Below are positions 16,941 to 26,029 of a stretch of 64,000 bases of DNA, one piece after another. The stretch covers positions 1 to 64,000 of the forward strand of contig PLTF01000060.1 in assembly GCA_003164335.1 (NCBI GenBank), read 5' to 3'. Below the pieces are notes generated by a model that was given only the letters and a program-made list of their open reading frames with translations, did no database searches and was not told where the DNA came from. This DNA comes from Fibrobacterota bacterium. GTDB lineage: Bacteria > Fibrobacterota > Chitinivibrionia > Chitinivibrionales > Chitinispirillaceae. Position 1 is the first letter of the stretch; every line of letters begins with the position of its first letter. The translations under genes and the position numbers were made by a program.

Positions 16941-18263
16941 TTATTTTTTGAGTGAATTGATGATGTATTCAATGTCCTGCGTGAGTAATGAATCGTTTTT
17001 CTTGAGACTTTCAACATTTTTAATTGCATGAATGACGGTGCTGTGATCCCTGCCGCCAAAATGGAGTCCGATAGTCTTAAGAGAATATTTTGTGATGGCT
17101 TTTGAAACATACATTCCAATCTGCCGGCAGAGCGCCACCTCTTTTCTGCGATCCTTTTCCCGTATTTTGTTCACGGGAATTTTGTAAAAGGCTCCCACGG
17201 TTTCAATTATTTCATCGAGAGTAATATTCAATTTATGACTTTTATCGGTTTCCTTCAAGACGGTGCGGACAAAATCAAGCGTTATATCGGATTTTGTTAT
17301 GGAAGCGTATGCCAGGAGTTTAATGATGACCCCTTCGAGCTCCCGGACATTTGAGCATACTTGTTCAGCAATAAAATAAAGTATATTCTCATCGATATTG
17401 AGATTATCTTCCTCTGCTTTTTTCTTCAAAATTGCTACGCGGGTTTCAAAATTCGGCGACTGAATATCGACGCAAAGGCCCCACTGGAAGCGCGAAATCA
17501 GGCGATCCTGAAGTCCGGCAATTTCGTGAGGAGGAATGTCCGAAGTGAGAGCGATCTGCTTTCCGTTTTTGTGAAGATCATTGAAAATATGAAAAAATTC
17601 CTCCTGTGAACTCTCCTTGCCGGAGAAAAACTGGATATCGTCGATAAGAAGTATATCGGCATTCTTGAAGTAAGCGGAAAAAGTTTTAATTTTGTTGTTT
17701 TTAATAGCATCTATAAAAGAAAGATAAAATTCTTCAGACGTGCTGTAGATAATCGAGCAATGTGGATTATTTAAGAGAGCATGGTTGCCGATCGCCTGCA
17801 GGAGATGCGTTTTTCCAAGACCGGGCGAGCCGTAAATCAAGAGAGGGTTGAATTTGGTTTTGCCGGGAGCCGCTGCCACCGCCGATGCGGCGGATTGGGC
17901 AAATTGGTTATTGGACCCTACGACAAAACTCTCCATGGTAAAGCGCCGGTTGAGCCGGAGCGAAGGAAGAGAAAAATCGGGAGCTGCAGCGGGTTTTGCG
18001 GAGGTAAGCGCATCGAGCGGATTAAATGAAATACGAATATCCCGGATATCGGGAGAAAAGGTCTGCGCAGAGAGAAGAAGGCTTTTCTTATTATGTTTAT
18101 CAAGATGTTCGGCGATATACTTGTTCGGCGAGGTGAGCAAAAGAACCGGGCTGCTGATATTTTCGGTGACGGTGAGCGGGCGAAAGAGTGTTTCAAACCG
18201 ATGGGCATCGATCGACCGGGAGAGATGTGAAAGAACATTTTGCCATAGGAGTGAGTGTTTCAT
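16941..18263 (-). CDS. dnaA: chromosomal replication initiator protein DnaA
   Basis: A 440-residue initiator. Domain I is an N-terminal helical domain (MKHSLLWQNVLSHL...). Residues 81-105 are a linker. The AAA+ domain III has Walker A YGSPGLGKT at 144-152 and Walker B ILLIDDIQFF at about 210. Domain IV ends with the DNA-binding signature FGGRDHSTVIHAI. This is the ATP-dependent oriC-binding protein. It is transcribed away from rpmH, a widely conserved arrangement. Its 259-base upstream region shows no clear DnaA box, whereas the downstream spacer has two. Confidence 0.98.
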   Translation of the reverse strand: MKHSLLWQNVLSHLSRSIDAHRFETLFRPLTVTENISSPVLLLTSPNKYIAEHLDKHNKKSLLLSAQTFSPDIRDIRISFNPLDALTSAKPAAAPDFSLPSLRLNRRFTMESFVVGSNNQFAQSAASAVAAAPGKTKFNPLLIYGSPGLGKTHLLQAIGNHALLNNPHCSIIYSTSEEFYLSFIDAIKNNKIKTFSAYFKNADILLIDDIQFFSGKESSQEEFFHIFNDLHKNGKQIALTSDIPPHEIAGLQDRLISRFQWGLCVDIQSPNFETRVAILKKKAEEDNLNIDENILYFIAEQVCSNVRELEGVIIKLLAYASITKSDITLDFVRTVLKETDKSHKLNITLDEIIETVGAFYKIPVNKIREKDRRKEVALCRQIGMYVSKAITKYSLKTIGLHFGGRDHSTVIHAIKNVESLKKNDSLLTQDIEYIINSLKK

Positions 18264-18522
18264 AATCGATGGTAGCGATAAAAATAGTATCTGACCGAAA
18301 ACTATGCGGAGAGTGAATATAGAATTTTCTTCGGGTAGCTTAGAAACAAGAGATAGCCGGAGAGAGGGAGCGGTTGGTATTTTATAGTGCCGGAAGTGCG
18401 GGTGGTGCCGGAACCAGTTCCTGCGGGATATTGCGGAGAAGTTCGAGTGGAAGATTCGCTAAGAAAAATTACTATAGAAGAAGTAGATAAAGCGGAAACG
18501 ATTCTTAAAGGAGCGTAATATC
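18264..18522. other. divergent dnaA-rpmH intergenic region
   Basis: This 259-base spacer separates divergent dnaA and rpmH and must hold promoters for both. In Bacillus-type origins it is packed with DnaA boxes, but I see none matching TTATNCACA here. The AAGGAG ribosome site of rpmH is at 18508-18513. No open frame is supported. Confidence 0.6.
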
Positions 18523-18666
18523 ATGAAAAGGACGTATCAGCCGTCGAAGCGGAAAAGAACCAATGTTCACGGGTTCAGGAAAAGAATGTCTACCAAGGGT
18601 GGAAGAAAGGTTCTTTCTGCTCGGAGACGAAAAGGGCGAGTTAAGCTGACCGTATCGGATGAATAG
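18523..18666 (+). CDS. rpmH: 50S ribosomal protein L34
   Basis: A 47-residue, highly basic protein. It starts [20 protein letters not shown] and continues [19 protein letters not shown], an almost textbook L34. It is a small structural component of the large ribosomal subunit. The ATG at 18523 has an AAGGAG site 9 bases upstream. It is the first gene of the conserved rpmH-rnpA-yidD-yidC-mnmE group that runs away from dnaA. Confidence 0.98.
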   Translation: MKRTYQPSKRKRTNVHGFRKRMSTKGGRKVLSARRRKGRVKLTVSDE

Positions 18667-18764
18667 GCATAGCGGGCGAATTACCGGTGATTTTCGCTTC
18701 CTTACCTATAAAAAAAATACCGCAGCTTGCTGCGGTGAGCGTTGATGGTGGGGTTCCAACGGTA

Positions 18765-19136
18765 ATGGAGGATGATCGTTATTCATCGAAGAAGACCGCT
18801 ATTTGCCGCTTTGGAAAAAGCCTGAAAATTAAAAAGAATCTCGAAATTCGGGAGGTTCTGAAGGGCGGGCGGCGCTATGCAGGGCGGTATTTCAGTGTTT
18901 GTTATAAAAATAATGATCTGGGTTGGAGCCGGTATGCGCTTATCACTCCAAAGATCATAGGGTGCGCCGTGGCGCGAAATAGAGCTCGACGGGTCATGCG
19001 CGAACTTTTGAGGAGAGAGTCCTGCAGCGAATTGCACCTGGACGTTCTTTTCAGGCTCAACAGCCTTACCGGCACAGCCGGCACCGATGCGCTTAAAGGA
19101 GCTCTCTCGCAATGGTACGATTCCTTAAGAAAATAG
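18765..19136 (+). CDS. rnpA: ribonuclease P protein component
   Basis: The conserved region runs from FGKSLKIKKNLEIREVLKGG through CAVARNRARRVMRELLRRE, which carries the RNR basic motif that contacts P RNA. The protein assists the catalytic RNA in 5' maturation of tRNA precursors. I place the start at the ATG at 18765 (123 residues). An in-frame GTG at 18687 would add 26 residues that look unlike RnpA, although no strong ribosome site marks either start. It follows rpmH by 98 bases and its 3' end overlaps yidD by 25 bases. Confidence 0.93.
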   Translation: MEDDRYSSKKTAICRFGKSLKIKKNLEIREVLKGGRRYAGRYFSVCYKNNDLGWSRYALITPKIIGCAVARNRARRVMRELLRRESCSELHLDVLFRLNSLTGTAGTDALKGALSQWYDSLRK

Positions 19137-19375
19137 CGGCGCAATTCCTCGTCGTTGCAATTCAGGGTATAAAGAATCTGTTCCAAATGCCGCGTGGGTG
19201 TTGCAGGTATTATCCATCCTGTTCCGAATATGCCGCAGAGGCGATAGAGACTATGTCTATCGGCAAGGCGGTCCCGCACATCGTAAAAAGAGTCCTTAAA
19301 TGCCACCCCTTTTCACGGGGAGGATTTGATCCGGTTCCAGGAACCGTTATCAGGAGGGTAAAGCAGCGTGAATAG
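19112..19375 (+). CDS. yidD: membrane protein insertion efficiency factor YidD
   Basis: An 87-residue protein with the hallmark CRYYPSCSEYAAEAI segment (residues 31-45) and CHPFSRGGFDPVP (residues 64-76). These are the cysteine-containing signatures of the YidD family. It is a small membrane-associated helper that promotes insertion of proteins through YidC. It overlaps rnpA by 25 bases and yidC by 8 bases, the standard arrangement. Confidence 0.96.
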   Translation: MVRFLKKIAAQFLVVAIQGIKNLFQMPRGCCRYYPSCSEYAAEAIETMSIGKAVPHIVKRVLKCHPFSRGGFDPVPGTVIRRVKQRE

Positions 19376-21215
19376 AAATACCTTATTTGCCATAGTGCTT
19401 ATTTTTGCAACAGTGGCCTTTTTTTCAGGCAACACGTGGCAAAAATTCTACTATAATAATATTCTGCATGAGCCGCTGCCTGCCACCTATGTTGCCAAGG
19501 CGCCGAATGCCGCCGACCAGGGGACCGGCGGGCAGGCAACGATGCAGCAGAATGCTGCTATTGAAGAAAAAGCCACAGGCATGCCGGCAGCGGCAGCCGC
19601 TGTTTCACTGAAAATCGATACCATCTGGGTTGAGACCGATAAAATTATTGCGGGCATCAGTGAGCAGGGAGCCCGGATTATCTCTTTGCAGATAAAGGAC
19701 TATAACATAAGCCACCTTTCCAAAGCGAAGGTGGCTGGCGGTTACGTTGACCTTATTCAAGAAAATAGCGCGGGCGGTGCAGCGCTTACTATTAATAATA
19801 CCAGCTACAACGATGCGATGTTTTACCCTGAAGTTGCGGTTCCAGGTAATAGAATAGAGGTGTCAAAAGGAAGCCTGGTCACCCTGTCGCTCGTTACGCA
19901 TGATCCGGTTTCCGGCGGGGAAGTGAAAAAGAGGTTTTCCTTTGGAGGCGACGATTACAAAATCGGCTTCAGTGTGGCATCGGCGCAGCTCAATAACAGC
20001 AAGGTGACGGTATCATGGCCGGCCGGAATTGCAGAGAGCGAAATGCTCAGCAGTGGGCGATCTTCCCAATCAGAGGAGCGGGTTGCTCATTTTTGCGACG
20101 GTGCCGATGTCGAGCACGTAAAATCTAATAAAGACGCAAAGGAAGATCACAGCGGTTTCTACAAATGGGTCGGTGTATCATCAAAATATTTCTTTGAGGC
20201 GATTGTTGCCGATACCCTGCGGGATGCAGATATAGCGATAATATCCATCGAAGATACGAATCATTTGATAATTAATGGAAAAAAGAGTAACGCCAAACTT
20301 GTTAATTACGCTATAAGCTATCAAATGACGGCGCAGGGCAATGAGGCGAGTTTCTGGTTTTACGGCGGACCATCAAGATACCTTGATCTTAAAAAGTACG
20401 GGCTTCAGTTCCAGAAAATCATGTTTCCGGTTCTTGGATGGACAAAAATATTTTTCTGGGCTGATAAATGGTTTCCGCCGATTGCCGAGTTCATTTTATG
20501 GGTACTGCTGATCCTGTTCAAGGTGACAAAGGATTACGGTGTATCCATCCTTCTTTTGACGCTTCTATCGAGGGTTGTCACCTATCCGCTGACGCAGAGC
20601 AGTATGAAGTCAATGAACCGGATGAAGGATTTGCAGCCAAAAATCAATGCAATCCGCGAAAAATTCAAGAGCAATCCGGCGAAACTTAACGAGGCAACAA
20701 TGGCGCTTTATAAGGCTGAAGGGGTCAATCCCCTTAATCCCGGCTGCCTGCCCATGTTCCTTCAAATGCCGATCTTTCTTGCTCTTTTTGTAGTATTGCG
20801 CAAGGCAATCGAGCTTCGCGGAGCGGGAACCGTTCTTATCCCCTGGGTGCATGATCTTTCCCAACCGGAGTCGGTTTTTTACTTCGGAAATATCATTCCA
20901 AACGGCATACCGATGTATGGCTCGAATATTGCCATTATCCCGCTTGTTATGGCAATCCTCACCTATTTTCAGAATAAAATGACGATTAAGGATCCAAACC
21001 AGAAAATGATGATCTATTTCATGCCGATCTTCATGCTGGTGCTGTTCAATAACTTTGCATCGGGACTGGTTCTGTACTGGACCCTTTCGAGCGGCCTCGG
21101 GCTGGTCCAGCAATATTTCATGAATAAGTCATCGCCGCAACCTGTCGTAGCCCAGACGAAGGCCAGTGGCGCAACGCTCCCCCGATTGGAACGACCCTCA
21201 ACTCGTCGGAAGTAA
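19368..21215 (+). CDS. yidC: membrane protein insertase YidC (Gram-negative long form)
   Basis: A 615-residue insertase. The N-terminal helix (NTLFAIVLIFATVAFF) is followed by a large periplasmic P1 domain (about residues 70-350), then the conserved five-helix core beginning DYGVSILLLTLLSRVVTYPL and including LQPKINAIREKFK and the NPLNPGCLPMFLQMPIF segment. The P1 domain is characteristic of outer-membrane-bearing bacteria. The start is GTG with an AGGAGGG site 10 bases upstream, overlapping yidD. It inserts and folds inner-membrane proteins alone or with SecYEG. No jag gene lies between it and mnmE. Confidence 0.97.
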   Translation: MNRNTLFAIVLIFATVAFFSGNTWQKFYYNNILHEPLPATYVAKAPNAADQGTGGQATMQQNAAIEEKATGMPAAAAAVSLKIDTIWVETDKIIAGISEQGARIISLQIKDYNISHLSKAKVAGGYVDLIQENSAGGAALTINNTSYNDAMFYPEVAVPGNRIEVSKGSLVTLSLVTHDPVSGGEVKKRFSFGGDDYKIGFSVASAQLNNSKVTVSWPAGIAESEMLSSGRSSQSEERVAHFCDGADVEHVKSNKDAKEDHSGFYKWVGVSSKYFFEAIVADTLRDADIAIISIEDTNHLIINGKKSNAKLVNYAISYQMTAQGNEASFWFYGGPSRYLDLKKYGLQFQKIMFPVLGWTKIFFWADKWFPPIAEFILWVLLILFKVTKDYGVSILLLTLLSRVVTYPLTQSSMKSMNRMKDLQPKINAIREKFKSNPAKLNEATMALYKAEGVNPLNPGCLPMFLQMPIFLALFVVLRKAIELRGAGTVLIPWVHDLSQPESVFYFGNIIPNGIPMYGSNIAIIPLVMAILTYFQNKMTIKDPNQKMMIYFMPIFMLVLFNNFASGLVLYWTLSSGLGLVQQYFMNKSSPQPVVAQTKASGATLPRLERPSTRRK

Positions 21216-21218
21216 TCG

Positions 21219-22577
21219 ATGCCGGCGGAGCAGAAAGAAACAATCGTTGCTGTAGCCACGCCATCAGGAAGGGGAGCGCTCGCTCTCCTTCGGATTTCCG
21301 GATTGGAAGCTTTCGCAATAACTGAAAAATGCCTTAAGGAAAAAGCCCTTTTCGAAAAGGCCCGGATCCGGAATGTCGGGCTTTATACCGCAGTGGCTTC
21401 CGAAAATCTTAAAATTATCGATCAGGTTACCATCATTAAATATTGCGGTCCTCGTTCCTATACCGGGGAAGACATGGTTGAGATTATCTGCCATGGTGGA
21501 GAGCTCAATGTGAAGGAGATCCTCAATGCCTTAAAATCGGCAGGAGCCAGGGGGGCGCAGAGGGGAGAGTTCACCAGGCGAGCGCTGGAAAATGGGAAAT
21601 TGGATATTTTAAAGGCGGAGGCGATCCATGGAATAATTGAAAGTGAAAGCCAGGAAGAGCTGGCCGTCAATCGAAAACTCTATTTTGGAGAGTCTCTGAA
21701 TGTGTTTTCCAAATGGCGAGAGGGCATTATAGCGCTTCTGGAAGAGGTAGAATCGAGGATTGAGTTTGAGGAAGAAATGGCTTCAAAAGATGGAAATGCA
21801 AGTTCGCTGGATCGATTAATCGAGGATCTCAATAGGGACCTGGTGAAAAGAAAAAGGATAAAAGGAAAAGAAGGAGTGCTGAAGATTGTTATCGGGGGAC
21901 CCGCAAATGCCGGGAAATCGACACTTTTTAACCGGCTTCTTGGGTATGATCGGGCAATTGTGCATAGTTCACCCGGCACGACGAGGGATGTGGTCGGCGA
22001 AAGGGTATCGATAGGGAAGCATGAGGTTCAACTTATCGATTGTGCCGGATTTCGGGAAACTTCTGATGAAATAGAAAAGGATGGTATAGAGCGATCGAAA
22101 AAGGAAATTGCCGGTGCGTCTATTCTCGTCTGGGTTACCGCTGCGGATGAACTGATAACGGAAGAAGAGTGTGGCAGCATCGCAGGACGATTAAATCCAA
22201 CCTTATGTATTATCAATAAGATAGATATCGCTCAAGGAAATGAGAAAAAAAAATTCATTGATGAGGCGAAGATTCAGAATATAAGCATCAGCTTGAGGAA
22301 TGATCCCATAGAAAAGATAGAAAAAGTCTTAAAGGATATGGTGGATAATATGCTCGGCGGAGTGGAAGTTCCTGATTGCATTTTTAATGACCGGCACGAA
22401 GAGATTGCCGTGCGGCTGATTGAAGAAATGAGGGAAGCAAAGGCATCATGGGATCGCGCGGAAATCGCAGCTTTGCATTTAAGGGGAGCCGTTTCATGCT
22501 TTGAAGAGTTTTTTGGAAGATCTGATCCCGAGGGGATTATGAATGGAATATTTGAGAAATTCTGCATTGGAAAATAA
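21219..22577 (+). CDS. mnmE: tRNA uridine-5-carboxymethylaminomethyl modification GTPase MnmE
   Basis: A 452-residue protein. The N-terminal tetrahydrofolate-binding domain begins ETIVAVATPSGRGALALLRI. The G domain has G1 GPANAGKSTLFNRLLG at about residue 227, the G2 TTRD, G3 DCAGFRET and G4 NKID. The protein ends in the catalytic CIGK tetrapeptide. With MnmG it installs the cmnm5 group at the wobble uridine of several tRNAs. It begins 3 bases after yidC. The gene for its partner MnmG is 1.55 kb downstream beyond a long spacer. Confidence 0.98.
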   Translation: MPAEQKETIVAVATPSGRGALALLRISGLEAFAITEKCLKEKALFEKARIRNVGLYTAVASENLKIIDQVTIIKYCGPRSYTGEDMVEIICHGGELNVKEILNALKSAGARGAQRGEFTRRALENGKLDILKAEAIHGIIESESQEELAVNRKLYFGESLNVFSKWREGIIALLEEVESRIEFEEEMASKDGNASSLDRLIEDLNRDLVKRKRIKGKEGVLKIVIGGPANAGKSTLFNRLLGYDRAIVHSSPGTTRDVVGERVSIGKHEVQLIDCAGFRETSDEIEKDGIERSKKEIAGASILVWVTAADELITEEECGSIAGRLNPTLCIINKIDIAQGNEKKKFIDEAKIQNISISLRNDPIEKIEKVLKDMVDNMLGGVEVPDCIFNDRHEEIAVRLIEEMREAKASWDRAEIAALHLRGAVSCFEEFFGRSDPEGIMNGIFEKFCIGK

Positions 22578-22634
22578 AAAATGGAGGGTCATAGAGAGTC
22601 GAGTACCAGGGTTAAAAATGCCTTTAAAGAGTAA

Positions 22635-22650
22635 TGTTTCACGTGGAACA
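22635..22650. promoter_or_regulatory. parS: parS site, consensus
   Basis: TGTTTCACGTGGAACA matches the broadly conserved 16-bp parS palindrome bound by chromosomal ParB. It lies 58 bases after mnmE and about 5 kb from parAB. Confidence 0.93.
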
Positions 22651-22732
22651 ATGGTAGTATCCTCAATGGGCCTTTAATCTCCAAAAACCATTAAGTCCTG
22701 TAGGGTAGTATTCAAGAAGAAAAACTAATAAG

Positions 22733-22741
22733 TTGTCCACA
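22733..22741 (+). promoter_or_regulatory. DnaA-box-like site 1
   Basis: TTGTCCACA differs from the consensus at one position and lies within AATAAGTTGTCCACAAGTT at 22727-22745, a context repeated almost exactly at 23417-23435. Confidence 0.55.
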
Positions 22742-23048
22742 AGTTATCACATGCTTCCGAAATGGCTCTGCGCACTCTGTTGGCAGAGCCTCATAGGATA
22801 CATAGTAATAGGGCGAGGACACCGGAGCTTAGCCGAAAAATGTGAATAGCAACTTAAGATGCAGGATTTAATGTTATCTTGTTTCCCCTCTCCCTTCAGG
22901 AGAAAGAGGTGCTCTTGGGTGAGCCACAGGTCTGACTAAAGATGTAATTCGACAGTCGATACTTTGGAGAACAAAAGGAAAAGAATTCCAATATGGCAAT
23001 CATGTGATTTAAGATCAGATCTTAAAGAGAGAATGCCTGATTAATAAG

Positions 23049-23057
23049 ATGTCCACA
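23049..23057 (+). promoter_or_regulatory. DnaA-box-like site 2 (weak)
   Basis: ATGTCCACA lies in the same AATAAG...CACAAG context as sites 1 and 3, and AGTCCACA follows 4 bases after it. It has two mismatches to the DnaA consensus. Confidence 0.4.
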
Positions 23058-23202
23058 AGAAGTCCACATAAGCCCTCTAATTGGTTTTCGATATAGTTCC
23101 TTGTTTCTATCCAAATGACTCGCATTGAATGAGCAAAAGCAGGATGGTGCCCGACCGGGGAATAAGGTGCTGCGAAAAAATAAATGCTGATTAAAATATT
23201 GT

Positions 23203-23226
23203 AGGGGTTCAACATGTTGAACCCCT
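23203..23226. repeat. perfect 24-bp palindrome
   Basis: The left arm AGGGGTTCAACA is followed directly by its exact reverse complement TGTTGAACCCCT, with no loop, in the middle of the mnmE-mnmG spacer. A zero-spacer, GC-ended perfect palindrome suggests a binding site for a dimeric protein rather than an RNA hairpin. It is not a parS variant. Confidence 0.8.
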
Positions 23227-23422
23227 GGAGAAAATACCACCTTATACAAGTGGATTGCTGATTTAAGAAAATCGGGAAAATTTGAAGCGAGCTTGTTTCA
23301 TATTGAACATCGGTAAAATGCCGCATAAAAAAGAAGGGTTCACTTTATCCGATGATTCGTTCGATGAGCTATTCATGCAGGGCGGAACGAGGATTCAATA
23401 ATATAGAGAAAAAATGAATAAG

Positions 23423-23431
23423 TTATGCACA
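23423..23431 (+). promoter_or_regulatory. DnaA-box-like site 3
   Basis: TTATGCACA fits the relaxed TTATNCACA consensus and is embedded in AATAAGTTATGCACAAGTT (23417-23435). The next 80 bases are strongly AT-rich, which could serve as an unwinding element. Confidence 0.6.
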
Positions 23432-23882
23432 AGTTGTAATCATAGCAATTTGTTCGTAAAATATGAAATGGTATAATCGATTTAGTGATTTTTAAAATTG
23501 CTAATACATCAGATTGGCTAATTTAAGGTACGGACATCGGCGCAGCCAAAACAGCCCGCCCTTTTCTCCAAAAGAGGGGGAGAGAGATTGTGTAAAATTC
23601 ATCGCCGCATGAGGAGGATGGTAACCATTTTGTTTGAGGCTGGGGAAGGATTTGACGTTAAATCGTCTTCTCGATTCCATGATGGGGGAGAAGGCTATGG
23701 TGAGCTTTGGGCCGGGGTTTGAGGTAAGGGGGCGTTTGAATACGAGGTTCACTGCTTCAGCCAAAGGGAAGCATTCTATAATGATTCCCGCATCTGAGTA
23801 TTCTTTCTATCAAATTATCAAATATTCCTTTGATCATAGCTAAGTACACGATTTCATAAATACTCCAACGTACGGCAATTAG

Positions 23883-23952
23883 CCGCTCGTGGTGAGCCTG
23901 TCGAACCATTAGCGCCAGACTGAGCTCATCCTTCAACGAGCTCAGGACGAGT
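23883..23952. repeat. dispersed two-hairpin palindromic repeat, degraded inverted copy
   Basis: GCTCGTGGTGAGCCTGTCGA and later ACGAGCTCAGGACGAG correspond, in reverse orientation, to the two hairpins of the repeat at 29707-29794. The arms have diverged. It lies in the mnmE-mnmG spacer. Confidence 0.6.
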
Positions 23953-24074
23953 AGTTAAGCATACGTGATCGAATTTATGAACTATGTACTAAGCAATGGG
24001 ATGCGATTAAGCAAAAGCAAGAACAACGGTATTCACGCACAAGGTATTTTTCTACCGGCAATAAGAATAACAAA

Positions 24075-24090
24075 TGTTCCACATGAAACA
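24075..24090. promoter_or_regulatory. parS: parS-like site, one mismatch
   Basis: TGTTCCACATGAAACA is the parS palindrome with a single change in the central CACGTG. It lies 38 bases before the mnmG start, at the opposite end of the spacer from the perfect parS. Confidence 0.82.
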
Positions 24091-24127
24091 TTTTTAATCC
24101 CATCCAGTCAGCGGCGCCTCAGTAATT

Positions 24128-26029
24128 ATGGATTTTGACCTGATTATCATCGGTGCAGGGCATGCCGGTATTGAAGCCGCCAATATTGCCGCTAAAAAAA
24201 GTATCTCAATTCTCCTCATTACCAACAACCTCGACCTGATTGGACAGATGTCCTGCAACCCCGCTATAGGCGGCATTGCGAAGGGCAATATAGTCCGGGA
24301 AATCGATGCGCTCGGCGGACTTATGGGACGGCTCATCGACCGAACCGGCATTCATTTCCGTATGCTTAACAGGAGTAAGGGCGCTGCGGTATGGGGACCC
24401 CGTGCTCAGGCCGATAAGGTCGCGTACCGGGCGCTGGCCAAGGCGGAGCTCGAAAAACATAAAACGCTCTTCATGCTTCAAGGGATGGTTAAGAGAATCC
24501 TGGTAAAGGGAGAAGTGGTTTCTGGCGTTGAAATGGATTCCGGAGCAATAATTTCCTCCGGCGCGATCGTCCTGGCTACCGGGACGTTCCTGAACGGCCT
24601 CATTCATATAGGATTGAAATCGCATCCTGCCGGCCGAAATGGGGAGCCGCCGGCGACGGGTCTGACCGAATCGGTTGCCGGCCTCGGCATCAAGACCGGG
24701 AGGCTGAAAACCGGCACATCTCCCCGAATCGATGGGCGAACGGTCGCCTATGAACTGCTTGAAGCCCAGCCCGGAGACGATAAGCCTTCGCCATTTTCCT
24801 TTTCTACAAGCGAGCCCTTGCACAATAGCGCCGTCTGCTGGATTACAAAAACCAACAGCCTTACCCATTCTATAATCAAAGAAAACCTTGATCAATCGCC
24901 GCTCTATACCGGAAAGATTAAAAGTACCGGGCCACGATACTGCCCTTCCATCGAAGACAAGGTAGTCCGATTTGGAGAGAGGGATGGTCATGTTTTATTT
25001 TTAGAACCTGAAAGCTGCTGCAACAGCGAGCTTTATCTCAACGGGTTATCAACATCCCTGCCTTTCGATGTTCAGCGGCAGCTGATACAGAGCGTCCGGG
25101 GGCTCGAAAACGCCCGGATTCTTCGACCCGGTTATGGGATAGAGTATGATTATTTCCCGCCGGTGCAATTGCGGAACACTCTGGAATCGCGAACGATACA
25201 GCGATTGTTTTTTGCCGGACAAATAAACGGCACGTCGGGATACGAAGAGGCGGCATGCCAGGGACTGGTGGCGGGGATTAATGCGGTACAAAGCCTGCGG
25301 GGCGATCCGGTATTCACACTAGGCCGTGAATCATCATATATCGGGGTACTGATAGACGATCTGGTAACGCGGGGCACGGATGAGCCCTACCGGATGTTTA
25401 CCTCCCGGGCCGAATACCGTCTGAGACTCCGACAGGACAATTGCGACGAACGGCTCATGCCCCTTGCCTCCAAACTCGGGCTTATCGGGCAGGAGCCGTA
25501 TGATCGTTGCCGCCGGGCCTGGGAGGTCAAGGCGCGGGCAAGGGAGGAACTTCGTTCGGTCCGGATTGAACCGGAAAAGTGGCGTACGATTTTTGACGGG
25601 GAACTGTTGCAGCCTGCAAAAGCGTTCGAGCTTCTCAAAAGGCCGGAAGTTACCCTTGAAAAGCTTATGCAGTGCGGCGTATTCAGGGACCTGCCGGAAT
25701 CCGCGGAGCTGCGGTTCTCCCTGGAATGCGATGTCAAGTACAGCGGGTTTCTGTCGCGCGAAGATGCCGTCGTGAAGCGCAGCGCGCTGCTGGAAAATGC
25801 AAATATTCCGGAGACATTCGACTACCGGAACGTAAAAGGGCTGTTGACGGAGTCATTGCAAAAATTAAATATCGTGAGGCCACTGTCACTTGGCCAGGCG
25901 TCGCGGATATCCGGCGTTACACCGGCGGATATTTCCCTGCTGGCTCTGTATATCTTGAAAAATAAACCGCAGACACCCGATGGTTCGCGTGAAACGGCTA
26001 CCACAATAGAAGAACGGGAAACGACATGA
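24128..26029 (+). CDS. mnmG: tRNA uridine-5-carboxymethylaminomethyl modification enzyme MnmG (GidA)
   Basis: A 633-residue FAD-dependent enzyme, normal length for the family. The N-terminal dinucleotide-binding motif is IIGAGHAGIEAANIAA (residues 6-21). Conserved blocks include MSCNPAIGGIAKG, RTGIHFRMLN, ATGTFLNGLIH, and GQINGTSGYEEAACQG, with the C-terminal helical MnmE-interaction domain near SLGQASRISGVTPADIS. It works with MnmE on wobble-uridine modification. It overlaps rsmG by ATGA. A parS-like site lies just upstream. Confidence 0.98.
   Translation: MDFDLIIIGAGHAGIEAANIAAKKSISILLITNNLDLIGQMSCNPAIGGIAKGNIVREIDALGGLMGRLIDRTGIHFRMLNRSKGAAVWGPRAQADKVAYRALAKAELEKHKTLFMLQGMVKRILVKGEVVSGVEMDSGAIISSGAIVLATGTFLNGLIHIGLKSHPAGRNGEPPATGLTESVAGLGIKTGRLKTGTSPRIDGRTVAYELLEAQPGDDKPSPFSFSTSEPLHNSAVCWITKTNSLTHSIIKENLDQSPLYTGKIKSTGPRYCPSIEDKVVRFGERDGHVLFLEPESCCNSELYLNGLSTSLPFDVQRQLIQSVRGLENARILRPGYGIEYDYFPPVQLRNTLESRTIQRLFFAGQINGTSGYEEAACQGLVAGINAVQSLRGDPVFTLGRESSYIGVLIDDLVTRGTDEPYRMFTSRAEYRLRLRQDNCDERLMPLASKLGLIGQEPYDRCRRAWEVKARAREELRSVRIEPEKWRTIFDGELLQPAKAFELLKRPEVTLEKLMQCGVFRDLPESAELRFSLECDVKYSGFLSREDAVVKRSALLENANIPETFDYRNVKGLLTESLQKLNIVRPLSLGQASRISGVTPADISLLALYILKNKPQTPDGSRETATTIEERETT

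Larger units (their letters stand above)
22578..24127. other. 1.55 kb mnmE-mnmG spacer: candidate oriC/parS region
   Basis: This is the longest non-coding stretch in the window. It contains a consensus parS at one end and a near-consensus parS at the other. Three DnaA-box-like 9-mers lie within the repeated context AATAAGnTnTsCACAAG at 22727, 23043 and 23417. The third box is followed by AT-rich DNA at about 23436-23515. A perfect 24-bp palindrome is at 23203-23226 and a degraded dispersed palindrome near 23883-23952. oriC sits upstream of mnmG (gidA) in E. coli, so this is a strong origin candidate. Short open frames inside it look spurious. Confidence 0.65.

Noticed and set aside
18264-18522. 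DnaA-box cluster between dnaA and rpmH
   Set aside because: No TTATNCACA-type site was found there, unlike the two other spacers.
23015-23326. Open frame of about 100 codons on the minus strand in the origin spacer
   Set aside because: It has no ribosome site, low-complexity unfamiliar sequence, and contains the 24-bp palindrome, so it is probably chance.
23501-23843. Overlapping short frames on both strands in the origin spacer
   Set aside because: Neither shows recognisable domains or a good start, and both overlap each other, as expected of non-coding DNA.
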